From CAYVUV01 sp964455095 (lineage in GTDB: Bacteria > Desulfobacterota > Binatia > HRBIN30 > CADEER01): 36,526 bases of DNA. A program made the translations under genes and the position numbers. Below the pieces are notes generated by a model. That model worked only from the letters and a program-made list of their open reading frames with translations. It made no database searches and had not been told where the DNA came from. Position 1 is the stretch's first letter; every line of letters starts with the position of its first letter. Of this stretch, positions 29,310 through 36,526 are shown in pieces. The DNA is taken from NCBI GenBank assembly GCA_964455095.1, contig CAYVUV010000011.1, positions 1-36,526 of the forward strand, written 5' to 3'.

Positions 29310-31100
29310 TCAAGGTGACTCGGTCTCGAGGGCCTCGATCAGCGCGCGGACGCTCTTGTCGCTGGTCGGATTGAGGCCGAGCTCGAGCGAGCGGCGCAGG
29401 TGGGCTATGGCCTGGGCGCGGTCGCCGCGGATGGCGTAGGTCTGACCGAGCGCGGCTTCGGTGTCGGCGTCGAGTGGGCTGAGCTCGCGGGCGCGGGCGA
29501 AGTACTCGGCGGCGCGGGCGGCCGCCTCCGGTGTGCGGTTGCCGCCTTGCAGGATGGCGAGCCCGAGGTTGAAGACGCTGTCGGCGGCGTTCGGATTGAC
29601 CTCCAGCGCGTGCCGGTATTGGCGCTCGGCCTCGGCGAAGTTGCCGGCCGACATCGCCAGCGTGCCGAGGTTGTTGTGCACGATCTGCAGGCCGGTCTGG
29701 CTGTTGCGCCGCCCCAGGGCCTGCTCGAAATAACGCCGCGCGTCGTCGAGGCGCCCCTGCTTCTGATACGCCGTGGCCAGGCTGCGCAGCGCCATGCCCG
29801 AGACCTGGCTTTTGGCAGCGGTGTCTTCCCACAAGCTCACGTCGTCGCGCCACACCCGGTTGCGCTGGATGGTCCCGGCCGTGAAGAGGAGGAGCACGAC
29901 GGCGAGCAGCGCCGCCAGCATCCGCCGTCGACCGGCCGGAGCGCGACTCCAGGCGCGGCCGGCGAGCCAGCCGACGAGCAGGCAAAAGCCGACTGACGGC
30001 AGGTACAGGTAGCGCTCCGCCATCGGCGCCTCGGGAATCTTCCAGACGATGCTCAGCGACGGCAGCAGCGTGAGGCCGATCCAGAGCAAGGCGAAGACCG
30101 GCACGCGCTCGGCGCGGCGCCACAATCCGACGCCGAGCGCGGCCAGGGCGAGTATCGTGACGGCGGTGAACGCCAGCCAGGCGGGGCTGGCGGGCACCGC
30201 ATCGATGTAGGCGTTGAGCCCCACCGGCCACACCAGCTTGAGCAAGTACGCGCCGACGGCCCCGGCGATCTGCGGCAACAATCCGCCGGGCTCCGCCTCA
30301 CCGGGCGCCGCGCCGACCAGCTCGCCGATCGTGGCGCGGCGCAGCAGGAAGTAGACGACGACCGCCAGCAGCGCGCCGGCATAGCCCTGCAGCCACGCCA
30401 GCACCGCACGCGTGCGAAGATCGGCGAACCGCGTCGCCAGCGCGTCGCGCAGCAGCAAGAGCGGCAGCACCGCGATGCCGGTCTCCTTGGCACCGAGCGC
30501 GGCCGCAACGCAGAGGCCGGTGGCAGCCGAGCGGAGCCATGAAATCGGACCGCCGCCATGCACACAGAGCGCGGCGAGCAGGAAACCGGTGGCGAGCACG
30601 TCGGAGCGTCCGGCCGCCCAGGCAACGGACTCGCTGTGGATCGGATGCACGGCGAACAGCGCGCCGGCGACCAGCGCGGCGACGTCGCCGCCGGGCGCGC
30701 CGCGCAGGAGCTGGCGGGCGAGCGCGACGACCAGCAGCGCGACGCCGGCGTGAGCGAGCACCACCGACAGATGGAAGGCAAACGGCTGGCCGCCGCCGAG
30801 GGCGCGGTCGATCAGCAGCGTCAACACGGTCAGGGGCCGGTAGTAGTCCGGGCTGTACTGCGGGATGCCGCGCGGCGGCAGCAACACATCGCGCAGCGAG
30901 TCGAAGACCACCAGCTGGCGCGTCAGGATGATCGGATCGTCCCAGACGAAGCCGTTGGCCAGGCTGTTGGCGTAGGCCAGCAGCGCCGCGGCTACCACAA
31001 CGGCCGGTGCCGCCCATGTCGCGACCGTGCTTGGCTGCGGCACCGCGGGGCGCGGACGCGCGGGCGGCGGAGCGGAACGCGGGGCGCGAGCGCGAGCCAT
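29310..31100 (-). CDS. TMTC-like membrane protein with C-terminal TPR repeats
   Basis: 596 residues. Residues about 28-430 contain some ten membrane spans with a GT-C-like first loop bearing the acidic pair in NGFVWDDPIILTR (D54, D55), a signature of the DUF1736/TMTC/O-mannosyltransferase group. Residues about 440-590 are four or so TPR units: MALRSLATAYQKQGRLDDAR, VHNNLGTLAMSAGNFAEAER, VFNLGLAILQ and ALGQTYAIRGDRAQAIAHLR. In eukaryotes TMTCs mannosylate proteins; in bacteria the role is mostly unknown, but a polyprenyl-linked sugar transfer to envelope proteins is plausible. The gene is on the same strand as the two M16 peptidase genes, 56 bp downstream of them. Confidence 0.8.
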   Translation of the reverse strand: MARARAPRSAPPPARPRPAVPQPSTVATWAAPAVVVAAALLAYANSLANGFVWDDPIILTRQLVVFDSLRDVLLPPRGIPQYSPDYYRPLTVLTLLIDRALGGGQPFAFHLSVVLAHAGVALLVVALARQLLRGAPGGDVAALVAGALFAVHPIHSESVAWAAGRSDVLATGFLLAALCVHGGGPISWLRSAATGLCVAAALGAKETGIAVLPLLLLRDALATRFADLRTRAVLAWLQGYAGALLAVVVYFLLRRATIGELVGAAPGEAEPGGLLPQIAGAVGAYLLKLVWPVGLNAYIDAVPASPAWLAFTAVTILALAALGVGLWRRAERVPVFALLWIGLTLLPSLSIVWKIPEAPMAERYLYLPSVGFCLLVGWLAGRAWSRAPAGRRRMLAALLAVVLLLFTAGTIQRNRVWRDDVSLWEDTAAKSQVSGMALRSLATAYQKQGRLDDARRYFEQALGRRNSQTGLQIVHNNLGTLAMSAGNFAEAERQYRHALEVNPNAADSVFNLGLAILQGGNRTPEAAARAAEYFARARELSPLDADTEAALGQTYAIRGDRAQAIAHLRRSLELGLNPTSDKSVRALIEALETESP

Positions 31101-31156
31101 GGCCCGCAGCTATCGCGCACGCCGGGCGCGCCTGCAACCGCGGCGGGAGAACGCGC

Positions 31157-32482
31157 TCAGGGCGCGGCGGGCGTCATCTGCCCGAGATCGCCGACCACGA
31201 CCTCGATCATGGCGTCGGGATGCAGATACTGCTGTGCCACGCGCAGCACGTCTTCCCTGGTCACCGCGTTGATGCGCTGCAGGTAGCGCTCGGCGTAGTC
31301 GGCGCCGAGGCCGAAGAAGGCGGTCTGCGCGACGAACTCGAGAATGTCGGAATTGCTGTCGAGGCGCAGGGGGAAACTGCCGGTCAGATAGCGCTTGGCG
31401 TCGCCCAATTCGTCGTCGCCGACCGGCTCGCTGCGGATGCGTTTGATCTCGGCCCGGGCGCGGGCGATGGCATCGTTCACCGAGGCGTTCTTGGTCTGCA
31501 TGATGATCTGAAAGCTGCCCGGCAGCTTGTTGGTGGTGAAGAAGCTGGCGACGGAGTAGGCAAGCCCGGCTTTGGTGCGAATGTTGTCGAGCAGGCGCGA
31601 GGAGAAGCCGCCGCCGCCGAGGATGTAGTTCATCACCGAGATGGTTTCGAAGTCGGGGTTGTCGCGCGGCACACCGCGGTGGCCGAGGATGATGCCCGCC
31701 TGGCTGATCGGCCGGTCGAGGCGCACCGTCTGCGCGGCGGGCGCCGGCGCCGTCGCATGTGCGAAGGCAGCCGCGGGAGCGCCGCGCCAGTCGCGCAATG
31801 CCGTGTCGAGGCGCGCGCGCGCTTCGGCCATCGACAGGTCGCCGACCACGACGACGATGGCGCCGGTCGGGCGATAGCGCGCGGCGTAGAACGCCTGGAT
31901 GTCCTGCCGCGTGATGCGCGGCACGGACTCTTCGGTCCCCTCCACCGGGTGGCCGTACGGCTCTTCGCCGTAGAGCGCCGGACGGAAAGCGCGGGTCGCG
32001 ACCTCGGTGGGGTTGTCGCGGCCGGCGCGGATCGAGGCCAGAGCCGCCTCGCGGCGGCGCGCCAGCTCGTCGGCGCTGAAGGCCGGCCGCAGCAGGATGT
32101 CGGCGAGCAGGTCGAGCCCCACGTCCAGGTCCTTGCGCAGCACCTGCAGCTGCACCTGCGCGTAGTCCATGCTGGCGTCGGCATTGAGCGAACCGCCGAT
32201 GAAGTCGATCGCCTCGCTGATCTGCGCCGCGCTGCGCTTCGCCGTGCCCTCGGCCAGGAGATCGGCGGTCAGGCTGGCCGCGCCGGCGCGGCCCGGCGGA
32301 TCCCAGCGTGCGCCCGCATCGAGCACGACGCGCACCATAACCAGCGGCAGGTTGCGCTGTTCCGAGACCAGCAGGGTCGCGCCGTTGGCCAGCACCGCCT
32401 GTTCGACCGCCGGCCCCAACGCCGCCGCCAGTGACGGCGCCAGCAGCGCGACCGCAACCGCTATGACCCGCAGCGCGCGCAT
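31157..32482 (-). CDS. M16-family peptidase-like protein, inactive subunit
   Basis: 441 residues with a signal peptide (to about 21). Two M16 domains: LGPAVEQAVLANGATLLVSE begins the first; the zinc motif HxxEH is replaced (GAASLTADLLAEGT), so it lacks activity. The second domain has the Arg/Tyr-type pocket expected of the partner chain: GGGGFSSRLLDNIRTKAGLAYSV. It would pair with the next gene's product as a heterodimer in the periplasm. The ATG at 32480-32482 shares a base with the preceding stop (TGATG). Tail ends GDLGQMTPAAP. Confidence 0.87.
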   Translation of the reverse strand: MRALRVIAVAVALLAPSLAAALGPAVEQAVLANGATLLVSEQRNLPLVMVRVVLDAGARWDPPGRAGAASLTADLLAEGTAKRSAAQISEAIDFIGGSLNADASMDYAQVQLQVLRKDLDVGLDLLADILLRPAFSADELARRREAALASIRAGRDNPTEVATRAFRPALYGEEPYGHPVEGTEESVPRITRQDIQAFYAARYRPTGAIVVVVGDLSMAEARARLDTALRDWRGAPAAAFAHATAPAPAAQTVRLDRPISQAGIILGHRGVPRDNPDFETISVMNYILGGGGFSSRLLDNIRTKAGLAYSVASFFTTNKLPGSFQIIMQTKNASVNDAIARARAEIKRIRSEPVGDDELGDAKRYLTGSFPLRLDSNSDILEFVAQTAFFGLGADYAERYLQRINAVTREDVLRVAQQYLHPDAMIEVVVGDLGQMTPAAP

Positions 32483-33870
32483 CAGCGGATCGGCCCCACC
32501 GGCATCGCCCCGCTCGGCGGCCGGCCGTTCGACGGCGGCAGCGGCACCAGCGTCGCCACGGTGCGATTCTCGCTGTCGAGGTAGAAGCGCGCCACGCGCG
32601 ACAGATCCTCGGGCGTGACCGCGCGCACGGCGGTGAGATACGCGTCGATGCCGCGCCAGTCGCCGGCGATCTCGTACTGCCCGAGCAGCATGCCCTGATA
32701 GAAGAGCGAGTCCTGCGCGAAGACGAAGCTGGCCTCGATGCCGTGCTTCGCCTTCTCGATCTCCTGCACCGTCGGCGGCGCCGTGCGCACTTTCTCCACT
32801 TCGGCTAACAGGGCGGCCTCCAGCACGGCAGCCGTTTGCTCGGGTAGCGGCTGCGCATAGACGACGAACAGGCCGGGATCGAGCGAGGTGTACTCGTAGC
32901 TCGCACCGGCGTCGCGGGCGAGGCGCCGGCGGTACACCAGCTCGTGATACAGGCGCGCACTCTTGCCGCCCGAGAGCACCTCGGCCAACACCTCGAGCGC
33001 GGCGGCGTCGGGGCTGCGCAGGTTGGGCACGTGGTAGCCGATGCCGACGAACGGCAGCTCGGCCTCGCGGCGGAACTCGATGCGCCGCTCGCCGCGCTGC
33101 GGCGGCTCGATGCTGCGCACGCCCGGCGGCGGCGAGCCGGCGGGAATGGAACCAAAAATGCGCTCGACCTCGGCCGTCAGAGCGGCGCCGTCGAAGTCGC
33201 CCACGGCGACGATGAAGGCATTGTTGGGCTGATAGTACATGCGATAGTGGCGCAGCAGGTCGGCGACGGTGGACTGCTCCACGTCGGTCATCCAGCCGAT
33301 GATCGGGTTCTGGTACGGATGCGCCGCGTAGGCCGCGGCGTTGAGCTGCTCGAACAGGGCCGACACCGGGTTGGTGTCGGTGCGCATGCGGCGCTCCTCC
33401 TTCACCACGTTGCGCTCGGGCGCGTACTGCTCCTCGGTGACGACGAGGTTGACCATGCGGTCGGCCTCCAGATCGAGCGCGACACCGAGGCGGTCGCTGG
33501 CGATGGTGGCGAAGTAGGTCGTGCTGTCCTGCGAGGTGAAGGCGTTGGTCTGGCCGCCGTTGCGCTGAATGATGCGGCTGTATTCCTCGGGCCCGACCTT
33601 TTCGGTGCCCTTGAACATCATGTGTTCGAGCAGGTGCGACAGGCCGGTGTAGCCGGCCGACTCATTGCGCGAGCCGACGCGGTACCAGATCTGCATCACC
33701 GCCACCGGCGCCTTGTGGTCCTCGAGCATGATCAGCTTGAGCCCGTTGGACAGCACGGTCTCGCGCACGCGATCGGCATACGGCGCGGCGGAGGCGGCGC
33801 CCGCCGTCAGCGCGCCGAGCAGCACGGCGGCGGTCAACGCGGCTCTCACCCGCACTCGTGCGCGCTGCAT
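32482..33870 (-). CDS. M16-family zinc metallopeptidase, active subunit
   Basis: 462 residues with a signal peptide (to about 29, GAASAAPYADRV). The inverted zinc motif HLLEH is at H79-E82-H83, with the third ligand E159 in VVKEERRM, 76 residues on, exactly as in pitrilysin/MPP-type enzymes. The region TGLSHLLEHMMFKGTEK and NAFTSQDSTTYF (113-120) are typical. The inactive partner is encoded next with a one-base overlap, indicating a heterodimer similar to bacterial homologues of mitochondrial processing peptidase. It degrades peptides in the periplasm; substrates are unknown. Confidence 0.92.
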   Translation of the reverse strand: MQRARVRVRAALTAAVLLGALTAGAASAAPYADRVRETVLSNGLKLIMLEDHKAPVAVMQIWYRVGSRNESAGYTGLSHLLEHMMFKGTEKVGPEEYSRIIQRNGGQTNAFTSQDSTTYFATIASDRLGVALDLEADRMVNLVVTEEQYAPERNVVKEERRMRTDTNPVSALFEQLNAAAYAAHPYQNPIIGWMTDVEQSTVADLLRHYRMYYQPNNAFIVAVGDFDGAALTAEVERIFGSIPAGSPPPGVRSIEPPQRGERRIEFRREAELPFVGIGYHVPNLRSPDAAALEVLAEVLSGGKSARLYHELVYRRRLARDAGASYEYTSLDPGLFVVYAQPLPEQTAAVLEAALLAEVEKVRTAPPTVQEIEKAKHGIEASFVFAQDSLFYQGMLLGQYEIAGDWRGIDAYLTAVRAVTPEDLSRVARFYLDSENRTVATLVPLPPSNGRPPSGAMPVGPIR

Positions 33871-33926
33871 CGCCGGGACGGTTAACAGCGGCCCCGGGGA
33901 GGGTCAAGGTGGCGGCGCGGCGGGCA

Positions 33927-33955
33927 TTGCAACGCGGCAGGGGTTCGCGTAAGGG
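33927..33955 (+). promoter_or_regulatory. Putative promoter of the tRNA-Ser gene
   Basis: TTGCAA (33927-33932), 17-bp spacer, TAAGGG (33950-33955), about 21 bp before the mature 5' end. The -10 match is modest. Confidence 0.4.
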
Positions 33956-33976
33956 TTTGCGGGATCAATCGTACAC

Positions 33977-34067
33977 GGAGAGGTGGCCGAGTGGTCTAAG
34001 GCGCACGCCTGCTAAGTGTGTGTACCCCAAAAGGGTACCGCGGGTTCAAATCCCGCCCTCTCCGCCA
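33977..34067 (+). tRNA. tRNA-Ser (anticodon GCT)
   Basis: 91 nt. Acceptor stem GGAGAGG (33977-33983) pairs with CCTCTCC (34057-34063), discriminator G, and an encoded CCA (34065-34067). The anticodon arm CACGC-CTGCTAA-GTGTG carries GCT at 34011-34013, reading AGC/AGU serine codons. The long variable arm TACCCC-AAAA-GGGGTA type (about 34022-34038) is that of a class II tRNA, and the T arm is GCGGGTTCAAATCCCGC. Confidence 0.96.
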
Positions 34068-34075
34068 TTTCGCAC

Positions 34076-34113
34076 CTGCTGTACCGCGGCCGTGAGCGGT
34101 CGCGGCACAGCAG
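34076..34113 (+). terminator. Hairpin after tRNA-Ser
   Basis: CTGCTGT pairs with ACAGCAG, followed inward by CCGCG/CGCGG and CCG/CGG, with one mismatch and one G-T pair, around a TGAG loop. It starts 9 nt after the tRNA CCA. It lacks a T-tract, so it could be a processing or stability element rather than a true intrinsic terminator. Confidence 0.5.
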
Positions 34114-34114
34114 G

Positions 34115-34141
34115 ACTGCGATGCCGACCGCGCATCGCAGT
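34115..34141 (+). repeat. Second hairpin in the hydrolase 5' leader
   Basis: ACTGCGATG (34115-34123) pairs perfectly with CATCGCAGT (34133-34141) around a 9-nt loop, 23 nt before the start codon of the hydrolase. It immediately follows the first hairpin. A regulatory role is possible but unproven. Confidence 0.5.
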
Positions 34142-34164
34142 CGGCGCAGAAACAGGAGAACGGT

Positions 34165-35049
34165 ATGGAAGCGTTTCGCCAGGGGACGGTGCGCGCCAAC
34201 GGCCTGCGCTTCGCCACGCTGGAAGCCGGCGATGGACCGCTGGTGCTGTGTCTGCACGGCTTCCCCGACCACGCGCGCTCGTTCCGCCACCAGTTGCCGG
34301 CGCTGGCTGCGGCCGGGTTTCGCGCCGTGGCGCCGTTCATGCGCGGCTATGCGCCGAGCGACGTGCCGCCCAACGGCCCCTATCAGAGCGCAGCCCTGGC
34401 GCACGACGCGGTGGCGCTGATCGAAGCGCTGGGGTACGAGAAGGCGTTCGTCTTCGGCCACGACTGGGGTGCGGTCGCCGGCTACGGCGCCGCCATCCTG
34501 GCCCCCGAGCGCGTCGTGCGGCTGGTCACCGCCGCGGTGCCGCACGGGCCGGCGGTGCCGATGGCGTTCATGACCAACTACGACCAGCAGCGCCGGTCCT
34601 GGTACATGTTCTTCTTTCAGCATCCGCTCGCCGACGCGGCGGTCGCGCACGGCGATTTCCAGTTCATCGAGCGCCTGTGGCAGGACTGGTCGCCAGGCTG
34701 GATTTGTTCGCCCAACGAGATGGAAGCGCTGAAGGCGACGTTCCGTTCGCCAGGCGTTCTCGGCGCGGCGCTGGGTTACTACCGCGCGACGCTGAACCCG
34801 GTGAATCAGGACCCGGCGCTGGCCGAGTTGCAGGATCGCCTGGTCGCCGCGCCGGTGACGGTGCCGACGCTGATGTTCCACGGCGCGCGCGACGGCTGCA
34901 TCGGCGCCGAGCTGCTCGCGGGGATGGAAGCGCTGTTTCCGAACGGGTTGAAGAAGGTCATCGTGCCCGACGCCGGTCATTTCCTGCATCAGGAACAGCC
35001 CGAGCTCGTCAACCGCAAGCTGTTGGAGTTCCTCACTCCGCTTCGCTAG
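34165..35049 (+). CDS. Alpha/beta hydrolase, epoxide-hydrolase-like
   Basis: 294 residues. HGFPD (31-35) forms the oxyanion-hole loop; the nucleophile is D100 in FVFGHDWGAVAGY, as in epoxide hydrolases and haloalkane dehalogenases, rather than Ser. The acid is D243 in MFHGARDGCIG and the His is H272 in DAGHFLHQEQPE. The cap region contains SWYMFFFQHPLADAA, typical of epoxide hydrolases. The ring-opening Tyr of the cap is plausible at Y139, Y147 or Y205-Y206. A cytosolic enzyme with no signal peptide. An AGGAG site precedes the ATG. It is followed after 53 bp by a thiolase gene, so the pair may act together in catabolism of a lipid-like compound. Confidence 0.85.
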   Translation: MEAFRQGTVRANGLRFATLEAGDGPLVLCLHGFPDHARSFRHQLPALAAAGFRAVAPFMRGYAPSDVPPNGPYQSAALAHDAVALIEALGYEKAFVFGHDWGAVAGYGAAILAPERVVRLVTAAVPHGPAVPMAFMTNYDQQRRSWYMFFFQHPLADAAVAHGDFQFIERLWQDWSPGWICSPNEMEALKATFRSPGVLGAALGYYRATLNPVNQDPALAELQDRLVAAPVTVPTLMFHGARDGCIGAELLAGMEALFPNGLKKVIVPDAGHFLHQEQPELVNRKLLEFLTPLR

Positions 35050-35102
35050 TTTGCGCCGGTCCAACGCGGGAGGACTCCCGCATTCCACATGAGGTCGAGA
35101 CT

Positions 35103-36329
35103 ATGAGCAATGAACGCGACGCGATGCTGGTCGGCTATGTCCGGACGCCGTTCGGCAAGGCCGACCCGCAGCGCGGGGTGTTTCGCCACGTGCGCTCCGA
35201 CGATCTGGCGACGGTGGTCCTGCAGACCGTCCTGACGCGCACCGGCGTGCCGGCAGGCGACGTTGCGGGCATCATCCTCGGCGCCGTCGAGATGATGGGC
35301 GAGCAGGCGCATCCGGGCACGGCCATTCCGTTTCTGGCCGGCTTTCCGCCGCACGTCACCGGGCTCAGCATCGAGCGCGCGTGCACGACGGCGATGATGG
35401 CGGTGCATGTCGCGGCGATGAGCGTGCAGTGCGGCATGGGCGACGTCTACCTCGCCGGCGGCCTCGACAGCATGACCCATTTCCGCATTCCGGTGATCAA
35501 AGACGGCATGGACATGGACGCCATCATCAAGGAAGGCGGCCACATGCTGGCGTCGATGAACCCCAACCCGAAGATGATGGAGCGCATCAACCCGATCGAG
35601 CTGAACGGCGGCCAGGGCGCCGAGCGGTTGTGCGAGCGCTACGACATCACGCGCGCGGAGCTCGACGCGTGGGCGCTGCTGAGCCATCAGCGCGCGATCG
35701 CGGCGCAGGAGGCCGGGCGCTTCGCCGACGAGATCGTGCCCGTCGACGGTCTGTTGCCAGACGGTACGCCAGCGCGCATCGATCGGGACCAGGGACCGCG
35801 CGCCGATACCTCGCTGGAGCGCATTGCGTCGCTGCAGCCGATCTACCGGCCCGACGGCCGCATCACCGCCGCGGCCGCGTCCGGTCAGGCCGACGGCGCC
35901 GCGGTGTGCATGGTCATGTCGCGCGCCGCGGCCGAGCGGCGCGGCCTGAAGCCGTTGGCGCGCATCCATACCATCGCGACCGGGGCCTGCGATCCGCGCG
36001 ATCTCATCTACTCGGCCATCCCGGCCACGCACAATGCGCTCGATCGCTCCGGCTTGCCGATGAGCGCCATGGAGGTGGTGGAAATCAACGAGGCCTTCGC
36101 CTGTGCGCCGATCGCCTTGATGCGCGAGTTCGGCATGCCCGAGGCGAGCGCCGCGCGCATCAATCCCAACGGCGGCGCCTGCGCCATCGGACACCCGGTC
36201 GGCGCCTCGGGCGCGCGGCTGGTTGGCACGCTGGCGCTCGAGATGCGGCGCAGCGGCGCGCGCTACGGACTGGCCACCATCTGCGGCGGCATGGGCCAGG
36301 GCGCCGCGACGATTCTGGAAGCGCCCTGA
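35103..36329 (+). CDS. Thiolase (acetyl-CoA acetyltransferase family)
   Basis: 408 residues. It condenses or cleaves acyl-CoAs. The nucleophilic cysteine is C94 in SIERACTTAMMAVH, the catalytic His is in INPNGGACAIGHPVGASGAR, the second Cys is in ATICGGMGQGA, and NEAFA is present (VVEINEAFACAPIAL). The start ATG at 35103 has GAGG eight bases upstream; longer open frames upstream to 33858 overlap the tRNA and hydrolase gene. Slightly longer than a standard 390-residue thiolase. Whether it is biosynthetic or degradative cannot be seen; the epoxide-hydrolase-like neighbour favours breakdown. Confidence 0.93.
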   Translation: MSNERDAMLVGYVRTPFGKADPQRGVFRHVRSDDLATVVLQTVLTRTGVPAGDVAGIILGAVEMMGEQAHPGTAIPFLAGFPPHVTGLSIERACTTAMMAVHVAAMSVQCGMGDVYLAGGLDSMTHFRIPVIKDGMDMDAIIKEGGHMLASMNPNPKMMERINPIELNGGQGAERLCERYDITRAELDAWALLSHQRAIAAQEAGRFADEIVPVDGLLPDGTPARIDRDQGPRADTSLERIASLQPIYRPDGRITAAAASGQADGAAVCMVMSRAAAERRGLKPLARIHTIATGACDPRDLIYSAIPATHNALDRSGLPMSAMEVVEINEAFACAPIALMREFGMPEASAARINPNGGACAIGHPVGASGARLVGTLALEMRRSGARYGLATICGGMGQGAATILEAP

Positions 36330-36342
36330 CGGTGGAGGGGTT

Positions 36343-36370
36343 GCGGGTCGGCTCTTGCGAGCCGACCCGC
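36343..36370. terminator. Bidirectional terminator-like hairpin
   Basis: GCGGGTCGGCTC (36343-36354) pairs perfectly with GAGCCGACCCGC (36359-36370) around the loop TTGC. It lies between the convergent thiolase (stop 36329) and L17 (stop 36374) genes. There is no long T-tract on either side. Confidence 0.7.
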
Positions 36371-36373
36371 ATC

Positions 36374-36526
36374 TCACATCGGGGGCATCGCCGACTTGGC
36401 GGCGGCTTCTTCCTTCTTCTTCACCGCGCGGGCGCGGCGCTCGCGTTTCTTCTGCGCCTCGCTGAGGGCGCGGTCGGTGCGGTCGGTGAGCTCGATCACC
36501 GACATCGGGGCGGCGTCACCGCGGCG
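36374..36526 (-). CDS. rplQ: 50S ribosomal protein L17, C-terminal part
   Basis: Only the last 50 residues are in the window. RRGDAAPMSVIELTDR matches the conserved C-terminal end of L17 (usual form 'RRGDxAPMxxIEL'). Ordinary L17 ends soon after this; here about 34 more residues follow, rich in Lys, Arg, Glu and Ala (EAQKKRERRARAVKKKEE and on to SAMPPM). L17 sits near the polypeptide exit of the 50S subunit. The gene runs off the window edge, and its operon (with rpoA and others upstream) is expected outside the window. The position of the stop at 36374-36376 is clear. Confidence 0.72.
   Translation of the reverse strand, partial: RRGDAAPMSVIELTDRTDRALSEAQKKRERRARAVKKKEEAAAKSAMPPM

Noticed and set aside
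33977..34067. tRNA-Ser as an integration site of a mobile island
   Set aside because: No integrase and no repeated tRNA 3' end were seen nearby; the genes that follow look like ordinary chromosomal catabolic genes.

Overview
The window is about 36.5 kb of very GC-rich bacterial chromosome. The best guess for the source is an uncultivated soil or sediment lineage near the former Deltaproteobacteria, most likely Binatota/'Candidatus Binatia'. This rests on two features I associate with that group: a Cys-framed EF-hand pair at the start of a secreted dehydrogenase (24328-25803) and a Cys-rich tail of CRDGDPACDTD type on a secreted glycoside hydrolase (3079-4986). The assignment is an inference, not a marker-gene result. 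Envelope genes (OpgG/OpgH, an Mla-type transporter, an AsmA-like protein, lipoproteins) indicate a diderm.

Layout. (1) 1-2.96 kb is a decayed accessory patch: a WYL regulator, a Phd/PIN toxin-antitoxin pair, a DUF1016 remnant, a truncated second copy of the WYL regulator with its upstream region, palindromic repeats and an orphan antitoxin-like gene. (2) 3.08-4.99 kb holds a secreted GH-A-like glycosidase, followed by a CACGAAA-rich hairpin. (3) 5.26-9.63 kb carries a large AsmA-like protein, divergent from a membrane fatty-acid-hydroxylase/sterol-desaturase family protein. (4) 24.24 down to 9.71 kb is one long minus-strand run: folD, gcvT, gcvH, gcvPA, gcvPB, opgG, opgH, an R2/ferritin-like diiron protein, then STAS-MlaE, MlaF-like ATPase, MCE protein and PqiC-like lipoprotein. 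The glycine cleavage genes feed methylene-THF to FolD. OpgG/H make periplasmic glucans. The last four form an MCE lipid transporter. (5) 24.33-27.82 kb on the plus strand: secreted PQQ-type sugar dehydrogenase, alanine dehydrogenase (4-bp overlap), DUF4149-like membrane protein and a VOC protein that overlaps tail-to-tail with a secreted 1-Cys peroxiredoxin. (6) 28.42-28.97 kb is a second toxin-antitoxin pair, followed by two long hairpin repeats. (7) 33.87 down to 29.31 kb: an M16 peptidase pair (active plus inactive) and a TMTC-like membrane-TPR protein. (8) 33.98-36.33 kb: tRNA-Ser(GCT), an alpha/beta hydrolase and a thiolase, ending at a strong hairpin facing the C-terminal end of ribosomal protein L17.

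No complete undescribed system is certain. The most interesting points are: a diiron oxidase-like gene embedded between glucan synthesis and lipid transport genes; promoters whose -10 box lies only 5-6 nt before the start codon at two antitoxins, an orphan antitoxin and folD, implying leaderless mRNAs; the 236-bp duplication of a WYL regulator's 5' end with its control region; and several families of dispersed hairpin repeats, one of which splits the Mla operon and one of which supplies the end of a coding sequence.
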